NCBI RefSeq assembly: GCF_014303735.1
Contig: NZ_CP060296.1
Span: forward strand, 1,995,501 to 2,059,500
Direction: 5' to 3'
Length of the DNA stretch: 64,000 bases
Source of the DNA: Variovorax sp. PAMC28562
GTDB taxonomy: Bacteria > Pseudomonadota > Gammaproteobacteria > Burkholderiales > Burkholderiaceae_C
Positions 26,411 to 35,841 of the stretch are shown piece by piece (positions within the stretch are counted from its first letter, which is position 1; each line of letters begins with the position of its first letter). The position numbers and the translations under genes are program-made. The notes under the pieces are model-generated. The model saw only the letters and a list, made by a program, of their open reading frames with translations, made no database searches and had not been told where the DNA came from.

Positions 26411-27973
26411 ATGAACAATATCAATACGGCGTACAGGCGCAGTTCTGCAACGGGCAGGGAAAGCGTGCTGATCGTGCTGGCAGTCGTACTTTTGTTGACG
26501 ATGCTTCATTTGCACTACCCGTTCAACGAAGACCAGGCGCTTTTCATGTACGCGGCGCGCGAGATGGCCGATGGCGCACAGATGTACCGCGAGTTCTGGG
26601 ATATGAAGCAGCCTGGGATCTATTGGTGGTACCTGGCGGTCGGATCGATCTTCAGCTTCGATGCAGTCGGCCTGCGCTGGATGGATGTTCTCTGGTCTCT
26701 CTGTGTTGCCGGCGTTCTGTGGGCGGCTGTGCGACAGCGAGGCGCACTCGCAGCCGTCCTTGCGCCGTGCTTCGGTTTCGCGAGTTTCTACGGTCGGGCT
26801 TCCATCAACCAGTTTTCACAGGTCGAATGGATTGTGGGCGGCCCCATCGCGATCGTGCTGTGGTGCGTCGGTGGCGAGTCGAAGCCAGGCAAAGAACGCG
26901 CGACGGCAGGGCGCTACGCGATTGCCGGCGCGATGCTTGCAATCGTTGCGTTGTTCAAAACCATGCTGGTTATTCTGCCCATGGCCGTGATCGTGACGGC
27001 AATCGCCCACGCCAGGTGGAAAGACAGGATTGATGGAGGTAGTTTGATCAGGTGGCGAGTGGCACCGATGGTCGCGGGTTGCTTCCTTACGTTGTTGCCG
27101 GTGGTGATCTGGATGCAACTCAATGGCACCTTGACCGAGGCGCTCTGGACGGCATTCGTGTATCCCGGGATCGCAGTGCGAGAGTACGAGCACAACACCG
27201 TACTCAGGCTCCTGGGTTCGACGCGCTGGTTCCTTATCGGCACGGTTGCGTTGGTTCCCTGGGCCGCATGGGCTGCCTTCAACGGGTTGCGGCATCGGTC
27301 GCGCCTGGAGTTGCTCTGTACCGCGTGGTGTGCAGGGGCGATGATCGTCATCCCCTTGCAGGTGCTTTCATTCTGGGACTATCACTTCGACCTGCTTTTC
27401 CTGCCACTCGGCGTACTCGCAGCACTGGGCTTTGTCGATGCACTGTACCGTCTTGGTTCCACGAAGAACCTGCACTATCGACAAGCCGCCATTGCGCTGA
27501 TGATCATCAGCGCACTGATTAATTTCGGATGGCCATTGGGCCGAAAAGTAGTGAAGGTGTTTGCTGCGATGCCCTTTACTGCGGCCAGTCAGAGCGCGTT
27601 GGACAATTCGCTCGATGCTCGGTTGTCAGAGTACAAAGAGTCCGTGGAGGCTGTGAGAGGCATTGCCGGCGAGCAGGACCGTATCGTTGTCTGGGGTGAT
27701 GCGAGGATGCATTTCATGCTGCAACGTCGACCGGTGATTGAAATCAATGGCTCAACGTTTTATCTTGCTCGCCAGTTGGAACAGGTAGTCAGCGAGATTC
27801 GGGAGAAAAAGCCGAAGCTCATTTATCTGAGCAAAGAGAGAGACCGTATGACCTATCACGGGGGCGGCATATTACCGATAACGATCAAGGAGATGTACGA
27901 GCCGGCATACGACAACCGTTTTGGTACATGGTATCGACTCCGAAGTAGCGCCATTGTCAAAACAACTTCCTGA
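26411..27973 (+). CDS. GT-C (ArnT/GT39-like) membrane glycosyltransferase
   Basis: This 520-residue integral membrane protein has about ten to twelve hydrophobic helices and a soluble C-terminal portion of about 130 residues. The first extracytoplasmic loop carries the acidic motif NEDQALFMYAAREMADG (about 39-55) followed by EFWDMKQPGIYWW, typical of the ArnT/PMT/GT39 superfamily, whose members take a sugar from a polyprenyl-phosphate carrier. It lies 41 bases after the HAD-UbiA gene and is likely the transferase that uses its product. The acceptor (lipid A, a surface polymer or a protein) is unknown. The gene is noticeably AT-richer than flanking genes. The 150 bases after it, before queC, show no clear signal. 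Confidence 0.78.
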   Translation: MNNINTAYRRSSATGRESVLIVLAVVLLLTMLHLHYPFNEDQALFMYAAREMADGAQMYREFWDMKQPGIYWWYLAVGSIFSFDAVGLRWMDVLWSLCVAGVLWAAVRQRGALAAVLAPCFGFASFYGRASINQFSQVEWIVGGPIAIVLWCVGGESKPGKERATAGRYAIAGAMLAIVALFKTMLVILPMAVIVTAIAHARWKDRIDGGSLIRWRVAPMVAGCFLTLLPVVIWMQLNGTLTEALWTAFVYPGIAVREYEHNTVLRLLGSTRWFLIGTVALVPWAAWAAFNGLRHRSRLELLCTAWCAGAMIVIPLQVLSFWDYHFDLLFLPLGVLAALGFVDALYRLGSTKNLHYRQAAIALMIISALINFGWPLGRKVVKVFAAMPFTAASQSALDNSLDARLSEYKESVEAVRGIAGEQDRIVVWGDARMHFMLQRRPVIEINGSTFYLARQLEQVVSEIREKKPKLIYLSKERDRMTYHGGGILPITIKEMYEPAYDNRFGTWYRLRSSAIVKTTS

Positions 27974-28123
27974 AGCAGACTAGTCGAAAGCCTGCACTGA
28001 GCCGGGTATGTCGAAACGGCACAACCTGCGTGACTGCGAAAATCAGGCCAGCCGGCCACGAGGCGTGGCGCGCAGTCGACGTGCCATGCACGGCGCCGAT
28101 CGCCCACCATACCTTTCACGAAC

Positions 28124-28828
28124 ATGCCGCTCCACACCACCGCACTCGTCCTCTTTTCCGGCGGCCAGGACTCGACGACTTGCCTCGCCGACGCGCTTTC
28201 GAAGTACCAACGGGTCGAGACACTCGGTTTCGACTACGGCCAGCGCCACCGCATCGAGCTCGACATGCGCGGCAGTATTCTGGCGAAACTGCGCGAGTGC
28301 TTTCCGCGCTGGGCATCGCGGCTCGGCGAAGACCATTTGCTGACGATCGACGCGCTGGCTCAGCTCGGAGGCTCGTCGCTCACCGAAGAGGTCGCTTTCG
28401 CGATGCAGGCCGACGGCTTGCCAAACACGTTCGTGCCCGGCCGCAACCTGCTGTTCCTCACGCTCGCCGGTGCGCTGGCCTACCGGCGCGGACTCCAAGT
28501 GATCGTCACCGGAGTTTGCGAAACCGACTTTTCCGGCTACCCCGATTGCCGCGACGACACCATGAAGGCGATGCAACTGGCCCTGTCGCTCGGCCTGGAG
28601 CGGCGCCTGGTCATCGAGACGCCGTTGATGTGGATCAACAAGGCCGAGACTTGGCAAATGGCCGAGCGTCTCGGCGGCTTGCCGCTGGTCGAACTCATCG
28701 TCGAAGAGACGCACACCTGCTACCTCGGCGACCGCACGCACCGGCACGCCTGGGGTTATGGCTGCGGCACCTGCCCGGCGTGCGTGCTTCGAAAGAACGG
28801 GTGGGAGCGCTACGTCGTCCGTGACTGA
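28124..28828 (+). CDS. queC: 7-cyano-7-deazaguanine synthase QueC
   Basis: This 234-residue cytoplasmic ATP-dependent enzyme converts 7-carboxy-7-deazaguanine to preQ0 on the queuosine tRNA-modification pathway. The PP-loop is [12 protein letters not shown] (about 10-21). The zinc site is formed by C-terminal cysteines in THTCYLGD and [15 protein letters not shown]. The [12 protein letters not shown] block is also a family mark. Other que genes are absent from this window, and the gene converges with the SbmA-like ABC gene with a 13-base gap. Confidence 0.95.
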   Translation: MPLHTTALVLFSGGQDSTTCLADALSKYQRVETLGFDYGQRHRIELDMRGSILAKLRECFPRWASRLGEDHLLTIDALAQLGGSSLTEEVAFAMQADGLPNTFVPGRNLLFLTLAGALAYRRGLQVIVTGVCETDFSGYPDCRDDTMKAMQLALSLGLERRLVIETPLMWINKAETWQMAERLGGLPLVELIVEETHTCYLGDRTHRHAWGYGCGTCPACVLRKNGWERYVVRD

Positions 28829-28841
28829 GCAGTCGACGAGC

Positions 28842-30686
28842 TCACGCGGCAGCGCCGGCTGGGCTTCCCGCATCGGTGCTCAATCGGTAGCGCGCTTTGC
28901 CTTCCGATCCAGTGCCCTCAGCTTCCGGCACCAGCGTCCAGCGCTGCTTGTGGTGATCGCCTACGGAAGGTCGATGAGCGATCGACACCATGGCGCCACC
29001 CGCTGCCTGCACCGTGGCCGCTAGCCGCTTGTACAACACGGCCTCTGCCTCGGCATCGAGCGCGCTCGTGGCCTCATCGGCGAACAGCCATGCCGGTTTC
29101 TTGAGCAGCACGCGCGCGATGGCGAGGCGTTGTTGCTCGCCGCCGGAGAGCTTCTGGCTCCAGGCGTCGCTGTCGTCCAGCCGCTTTGCGAGCTCGGGCA
29201 GCAGCGCGTCATTCAACGCCTGGCGCAATGCGTCGTCGTCGTAGTCGGAGGCGGGGTTCGGGTAGGTCAGCGCATCGCGCAAACTGCCATCCGGCACATA
29301 CGGCCGCTGCGGAATGAACATCGTGTTGGTTGGCACGTGCACGGTGCCGACGGCAAAAGGCCAGATGCCGGCGAAGGCGCGGAACAGCGTCGACTTTCCG
29401 CTGCCCGACGGGCCCTGCAGCAGCACGCTTTCGCCGGGCTGCACGGTCAACGCGGTGTGGTGCAACAGCTTGGTGCCGTCGGGCAATGCCAGGTCGAGGT
29501 TGTCGGTGTGCAGGCGCGAGCCGGGCTGGCGCGCGACCGCTGCCTGCGTTTCTGCGTGCGCGCGCATGGCGTCGTCGAAGGTGGAGAGCCGGTCGGCGGT
29601 GGCGCGCCAAACTGCGACCCGATCGTAGTTGTCGACAAACCATGAGAGCGAATCCTGCACCGTGCTGAAGGTCCGTGAAATCTGCATCAGCTCGCCGAAC
29701 TGGATCGCACCACTGAAGAAGCGGGGCGCCGCCAGAAAGAACGGAAACACCACGGACAACTGGCCGAACGATGCGGTGAACGCCACCAGGTTCTTCTGTT
29801 GCTTGATGAGCGAGAGGTAGTTGCGCAGCACACTGGAGAAGCGCGTGTCGAGCTGGCCGTGCTCGACCTTTTCACCGCGATCGAGCGCGATCGCTTCGCT
29901 GTTCTCGCGCACCCGGATCAGGTGATGCCGGAAGTCGGCTTCGAAGCGCTGCTGACGGAAGTTGAGGCCGATGAGCGGCCGCCCGATGTAATGCGTGATG
30001 GTCGTGCCGACGGCGCAGTAGATCACCGCGACCCAGACCATGTAACCCGGCACCGAGAAGCTTTGCCCGCCCAGCGTGAACGCCAGCGGACCCGACAGGC
30101 CCCACAGAATGCCGATGAAGGTGACCAGCGTCACGACCGAGTTCAGGATGCCCATCGACAGCGTCACCGTGTAGTCGGTGAAGAGCTGCATGTCTTCCTG
30201 GATACGCTGGTCTGGGTTGTCGGGGTTGGCAGTTTGCGCGCCATCGACCGTGTTCCGAGCCGAATATCGCGCGAGCTCGAGCCGGTAGAAGGTGTGGTTG
30301 GCGAGCCAGCGCGTCATGTAGCTGCGCGTCATCCAAGCGCGCCACCGCACCTGCAGGAGTTGAGTCAAATAGAACTTGAGGACAGCGACCAGGATGCCGG
30401 CCATCGCGATGTAGGTGAAGCGCAGCAGCTGCGTCCAGAACACCGGCTGGTTCTTGGCCTGCAGCGCGTCGTAGAACACGCGGCTCCAGTCGTTGATGAG
30501 CACCGTCACGTAGACAGTGCCGAGGTTCAGCGCGACGACACCGATCAACAGGCCCCAGGCCTTCCACTTTTCTTCGGAGCGAAAGTAAGGCGCCGACAGC
30601 CGCCCTATGCGCCGCAGCGTCTGCAGGAAAGACCGAGAAGGCTCCGCGAGCGACGTTGCGGGAAGAGTGGAAGAAGCAGAAGACAT
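28842..30686 (-). CDS. SbmA/YddA-like ABC transporter (membrane-ATPase fusion)
   Basis: This 614-residue half-transporter belongs to the SbmA/BacA-like, ABCD-related group. The membrane domain (about 40-350) includes VLINDWSRVFYDALQ and WRAWMTRSYMTRWL, and a conserved RVRENSEAIALDRGE follows before the ATPase domain (about 390-580). That domain has GPSGSGKSTLFRAF, LSGGEQQRLAIARVLL and FADEATSALD. Relatives move peptides or corrinoid and fatty-acyl compounds; the E. coli homologue YddA is uncharacterised. The C-terminal tail is short and Gly/Ala-rich. It stands alone, and the 97 bases downstream of argG's stop on this strand contain its promoter region. Confidence 0.85.
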   Translation of the reverse strand: MSSASSTLPATSLAEPSRSFLQTLRRIGRLSAPYFRSEEKWKAWGLLIGVVALNLGTVYVTVLINDWSRVFYDALQAKNQPVFWTQLLRFTYIAMAGILVAVLKFYLTQLLQVRWRAWMTRSYMTRWLANHTFYRLELARYSARNTVDGAQTANPDNPDQRIQEDMQLFTDYTVTLSMGILNSVVTLVTFIGILWGLSGPLAFTLGGQSFSVPGYMVWVAVIYCAVGTTITHYIGRPLIGLNFRQQRFEADFRHHLIRVRENSEAIALDRGEKVEHGQLDTRFSSVLRNYLSLIKQQKNLVAFTASFGQLSVVFPFFLAAPRFFSGAIQFGELMQISRTFSTVQDSLSWFVDNYDRVAVWRATADRLSTFDDAMRAHAETQAAVARQPGSRLHTDNLDLALPDGTKLLHHTALTVQPGESVLLQGPSGSGKSTLFRAFAGIWPFAVGTVHVPTNTMFIPQRPYVPDGSLRDALTYPNPASDYDDDALRQALNDALLPELAKRLDDSDAWSQKLSGGEQQRLAIARVLLKKPAWLFADEATSALDAEAEAVLYKRLAATVQAAGGAMVSIAHRPSVGDHHKQRWTLVPEAEGTGSEGKARYRLSTDAGSPAGAAA

Positions 30687-30783
30687 CGAACCGCCATCAT
30701 CGTGAAGCGCGTCGGTACGCGCGGTGCGGGCATCCTAGCGCCGTGCCTCGCGCCAAAGTTAAGCGGCGCTGAAGCGCAGTGCT

Positions 30784-32207
<1,424 letters not shown>

Positions 32208-33107
32208 TCAGTGCGGATTGCTGATGCCGCTCGACACGTGGCCAGACGGCACATGGCGTGCCGCCGCGTCGACGTGGCCGGTCTGGTCGTCGAAGAAGAA
32301 ATCGGGTTCGAACTCGCGCAGGAACTCGCCCTTGGGCAGGCCACCGAGGAACATCGCTTCGTCGACGCGGATGTTCCATTTCATGAGCGTACGAATGGCG
32401 CGCTCGTGGGCCGGCGCGCTGCGCGCCGTCACCAGCGCAGTGCGAATGCGCATGTCGACATTTCCGGCGTGTTGCAAGCGATGCAGCGCGGCCAGCAATG
32501 GTTTGAACGGGCCTTCGGGCAAGGGCAGCTCGGCCTTGCTGGATTCGTGCGCCTGGAACGCATCGAGCCCCTGGCTCTGGAACACGCGCTCGGCCTCGTC
32601 GCTGAACAGCACCGCGTCGCCGTCGAAAGCGATGCGCACTTCGTCCGGGTAGGCGTCGCTCGCCTTGACCGATTCGACCAACACGCGCGCCGCCGGGAAG
32701 CCGGCGTTCAGCGCTTCGCGCACGTCCTGTGCATTCACCGACAAAAACAGATGCGCGCGCAAAGGTCGCAGGTAGCCGAAGGGCGGCCGGCCCTGAGTGA
32801 ACACGCCGCGCTGCAGCTTGATGTCGGCGGCCACGCTCGACTTGAAGATGCGCATGCCCGACACCGGATCGTTGCGCGACAGGATCACGACTTCGACGCG
32901 CTGCACGCCGTCGTCGTTGAAGCGCAGAAGCTTGCGCACCAGCGAGTACGCGATGCCGGGTTGGGCCGGCACGTCGAGCCGCTCGAACTGCAGCTTCATG
33001 TAGCCCTCGGGATCGCCCGAATCGAACAGCCGGTTTTCTTCTTCGAGATTGAAGAGTGCGCGGGAAGAAATGGCGACGACGAGCTTGTCGTCCAGGGTGA
33101 CGGCCAT
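32208..33107 (-). CDS. Cytosolic 5'-nucleotidase (cN-I-like family)
   Basis: This 299-residue protein matches the 5'-nucleotidase family PF06189 (cN-I type), HAD-fold phosphatases that release nucleosides from nucleoside monophosphates. Visible marks are KLVVAISSRALFNLEEENR at the N terminus, RVEVVILSRNDP, the acidic FDGDAVLFSDEAERVF, ALVTARSAPAHERA and FFFDDQTGHVDAA. No signal peptide is present. It begins 13 bases after the gspF stop on the same strand, so it is probably the last gene of the secretion operon by read-through, without an obvious functional link. Confidence 0.85.
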   Translation of the reverse strand: MAVTLDDKLVVAISSRALFNLEEENRLFDSGDPEGYMKLQFERLDVPAQPGIAYSLVRKLLRFNDDGVQRVEVVILSRNDPVSGMRIFKSSVAADIKLQRGVFTQGRPPFGYLRPLRAHLFLSVNAQDVREALNAGFPAARVLVESVKASDAYPDEVRIAFDGDAVLFSDEAERVFQSQGLDAFQAHESSKAELPLPEGPFKPLLAALHRLQHAGNVDMRIRTALVTARSAPAHERAIRTLMKWNIRVDEAMFLGGLPKGEFLREFEPDFFFDDQTGHVDAAARHVPSGHVSSGISNPH

Positions 33108-33120
33108 GGGTTGTCGCTTG

Positions 33121-34353
33121 CTACTTGACGAACTGGTTGAGCTGAATGATCGGCATCAGCACCGCCAGCACGATGAGCATGACGACGCCGCCCATCGCGA
33201 CGATCAGCAGTGGCTCCAGGATGGTCGCCAGATGCATCGCGCGCCGTTGGACCTCGGCGCCGAGCTGGTTGGCGGCGCGCTGCAGCATCAGCGGCAGCGT
33301 GCCGGTTTGCTCGCCGAGCCGCGCGAACATCGAGACGATGCCGGGAAAGCGTTTCTTTTGCGCCAGCGCCGAAGCCAGCGGCGCGCCTTCGCGCACCAGC
33401 ACCAGGGCATCGAGCGCATCGGCGCGCATGGCGGTGTTGCTCAGCGTTTCGGAAGCGGCCTGCAGCGCTTTCAGGATCGGCACGCCGGCCGTCGTGAGCA
33501 TGGCCAGCGTGCTGGCAAAGCGCGCCGCGTTGTACTGACGCGCGAGCTTGCCGACCAATGGAAGGTTGAGCCACGCGGCATCGAACTTTTCGCGGAAGGC
33601 CGCGCGGGCTAAAGCGAGCCGTGCGCTGAACACGATGAAGGCGATCGCCACCAGCATGGCCCAGCCATAGTTCCGAACGAACGCGCTCAGGCCCAGCATC
33701 GCGACGGTCAAAAACGGCAACGCGCGCTTGGTTCCGGCGAACACATTGGCGACTTGCGGCACCACGTAGCTGACCAGAAAGATCACGATCGCAATCGCTA
33801 CCAGCGTGACGATGGCCGGGTACAGCGCCGCGCCGACCAGCTTTTGCCGCAACGCCATGCTTTGTTCAAGGTCGTCGGCAAGTCGCTCCAGCACCATGCC
33901 CAGGTTGCCGCTCTGCTCGCCGGCGCTGATCACCGCGGTGTAGATCGGCGAGAACTCGTGAGGATGCTGCGACAGGGCGCGTCCGAAGGGCGAGCCGCCG
34001 TTGACTTCGGCCCGCAGCGAGGCCAGCAGATTGCGCTGTCGTTCGCTTTCGGCCTCGTCAGTCAGCGCGGTGAGGGCGCGTTCCAGCGGCAGGCCGGAAG
34101 AGATCAATCCTGCAAGTTGCCGCGTCCAGATGGCCAGGGCGGTGGAATTGAAGATGCGCCCGCCTGCCAGTGCGCGGCGCCAGCCGCTGGACGATGGTGC
34201 ATCGGCCCCGCCACTGCCGACGGAGGTGACGGTCAGCGGGATGAGCGATTGCGCGCGGAGCAGGCCGCGGGCGCTGCGGGCGGTGTCGGCCTCGAGCACG
34301 CCTTTGCGGGCTAGGCCTTGTTGGTCTATGGCTTCGAAGGAATAGGCAGGCAT
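33121..34353 (-). CDS. gspF: Type II secretion inner-membrane protein GspF
   Basis: This 410-residue polytopic platform protein of the type II secretion system has two homologous cytoplasmic GspF domains (about 65-190 and 270-390), each followed by hydrophobic helices; the last is VMLIVLAVLMPIIQL. The motifs LPLERALTALTDEAES and FARLGEQTGTLPLML are typical. The ATG at 34353 (PAYSFEAIDQQG) matches the family N terminus; an earlier codon adds 19 residues. It lies 79 bases after gspE and anchors the pseudopilus assembly machinery. Confidence 0.93.
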   Translation of the reverse strand: MPAYSFEAIDQQGLARKGVLEADTARSARGLLRAQSLIPLTVTSVGSGGADAPSSSGWRRALAGGRIFNSTALAIWTRQLAGLISSGLPLERALTALTDEAESERQRNLLASLRAEVNGGSPFGRALSQHPHEFSPIYTAVISAGEQSGNLGMVLERLADDLEQSMALRQKLVGAALYPAIVTLVAIAIVIFLVSYVVPQVANVFAGTKRALPFLTVAMLGLSAFVRNYGWAMLVAIAFIVFSARLALARAAFREKFDAAWLNLPLVGKLARQYNAARFASTLAMLTTAGVPILKALQAASETLSNTAMRADALDALVLVREGAPLASALAQKKRFPGIVSMFARLGEQTGTLPLMLQRAANQLGAEVQRRAMHLATILEPLLIVAMGGVVMLIVLAVLMPIIQLNQFVK

Positions 34354-34432
34354 GAGCGGATAGGTGGCGAGGGTTCGCTGGTTCGCATTGTCAGTGTTTG
34401 CAGGCGGCACGGGTCGTACCCGGCGAGACGCC

Positions 34433-35824
34433 TCAGTCTCGCGTCACCCGCAACAGTTCTGCCCGCGACGTCACCCCGGCCTGCACCAGTCGCTCCCCGT
34501 CCTCGCGCATCGACCGCAAGCCGCCGCGCTCGGCAGCGACGAAGAGCTGGCTCTCGGACGCGCGGCTGTGAATCAGCGACTGCACTGTTTCGTCGGCGAC
34601 CAGCAGTTCGAAGATACCGGTGCGGCCCTGGTAGCCGGTTTGGCCGCAAGCTTCGCAGCCGGCGCCGGTGCACACGGTGCAGACCTTTCGCACCAGTCGT
34701 TGCGCCAGCACGCCGAGCAACGACGAGCTGAGCAGGAACGGTTCGACGCCCATGTCGGTCAGCCGCGTCACCGCACTCACCGAATCGTTGGTGTGCAAAG
34801 TCGCCAGCACCAGGTGTCCTGTGAGCGACGCCTGGATCGCGATCTGCGCAGTCTCGAAATCGCGAATCTCGCCGATCATGATCACGTCGGGGTCTTGCCG
34901 GAGGATCGCGCGCAAGGCCTTGGCAAAAGTCAGTTCGATCTTGGCGTTGACCTGCGTTTGCCCGATGCCTGTCAGCTCGTACTCGATGGGGTCTTCGACC
35001 GTCATGATGTTGCTGCGGCCGGCGTCGAGTCGGCCGAGTGCGGCGTACAGCGTCGTGGTCTTGCCTGAGCCGGTCGGTCCCGTCACCAGGATGATCCCGT
35101 GCGGCTGGCCGATGAGCTGCTCGAAGCGCGCCAGCGTGCCGCCCTGCATGCCGACAGCCTCTAGCGTGAGCTTGCTTTCGGTCTTGTCTAGCAGCCGCAG
35201 CACAGCGCGTTCGCCGTGCGCCGAGGGCAGCGTCGACACGCGCACGTCGACTGCACGGGTGCCGATGCGCAGGCTGATGCGGCCATCTTGAGGCAGGCGC
35301 TTTTCGGCGATGTCGAGGTCCGCCATGATCTTCAGCCGCGATATCAGCGCCGCATGCAGCGCGCGATTGGGCTGCACCACTTCGCGCAGCGTGCCGTCGA
35401 TGCGAAAGCGGACCGACGAGGTGCGCTCGTACGGCTCGATGTGGATGTCGCTGGCGCCGTCGCGCGCGGCCTGCGTCAACAGCGCGTTAAGCATGCGAAT
35501 GATGGGCGCGTCGCCCGCGCTTTCAAGCAAGTCTTCGACCGCCGGGAGCTCCTGCATCATTCTCGACAGGTCGGCGTCGCCCTGCACTTCGCTCACGACT
35601 GCGGCGGCGTTCGATTCGCCTTGCGCATAGGCAGCGCTGATGCGTTGCGCCAGCTGGCCGGCCGGGAGGGCTTCGAAGGTCTTGATGGCGTACTTGCGCA
35701 TCACCTCGCCGACAGCACTGCGCGGTGGCGCCTGCGGCATCCACAAGGTGTAAGCGCCGTCGTCGGCCTCTTCGAGCAGCAGTTGCTGGCCGCGAGCGAA
35801 CGCGTAGGGCAGGGGGTAGCGCAT
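34433..35824 (-). CDS. gspE: Type II secretion ATPase GspE
   Basis: This 463-residue cytoplasmic hexameric ATPase drives pseudopilus assembly. It has Walker A GPTGSGKTTTLYAAL, the Asp box SDIHIEPYE, Walker B-like RQDPDVIMIGEIRD and His box ATLHTNDSV. The zinc-binding cysteine loop CTVCTGAGCEACG has four cysteines as in typical GspE. The N-terminal region before the ATPase core is shorter than in enterobacterial GspE. It is placed 17 bases after gspD and contacts GspL and GspF at the membrane. Confidence 0.94.
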   Translation of the reverse strand: MRYPLPYAFARGQQLLLEEADDGAYTLWMPQAPPRSAVGEVMRKYAIKTFEALPAGQLAQRISAAYAQGESNAAAVVSEVQGDADLSRMMQELPAVEDLLESAGDAPIIRMLNALLTQAARDGASDIHIEPYERTSSVRFRIDGTLREVVQPNRALHAALISRLKIMADLDIAEKRLPQDGRISLRIGTRAVDVRVSTLPSAHGERAVLRLLDKTESKLTLEAVGMQGGTLARFEQLIGQPHGIILVTGPTGSGKTTTLYAALGRLDAGRSNIMTVEDPIEYELTGIGQTQVNAKIELTFAKALRAILRQDPDVIMIGEIRDFETAQIAIQASLTGHLVLATLHTNDSVSAVTRLTDMGVEPFLLSSSLLGVLAQRLVRKVCTVCTGAGCEACGQTGYQGRTGIFELLVADETVQSLIHSRASESQLFVAAERGGLRSMREDGERLVQAGVTSRAELLRVTRD

Positions 35825-35841
35825 CAGGAGGCCAATTTATC

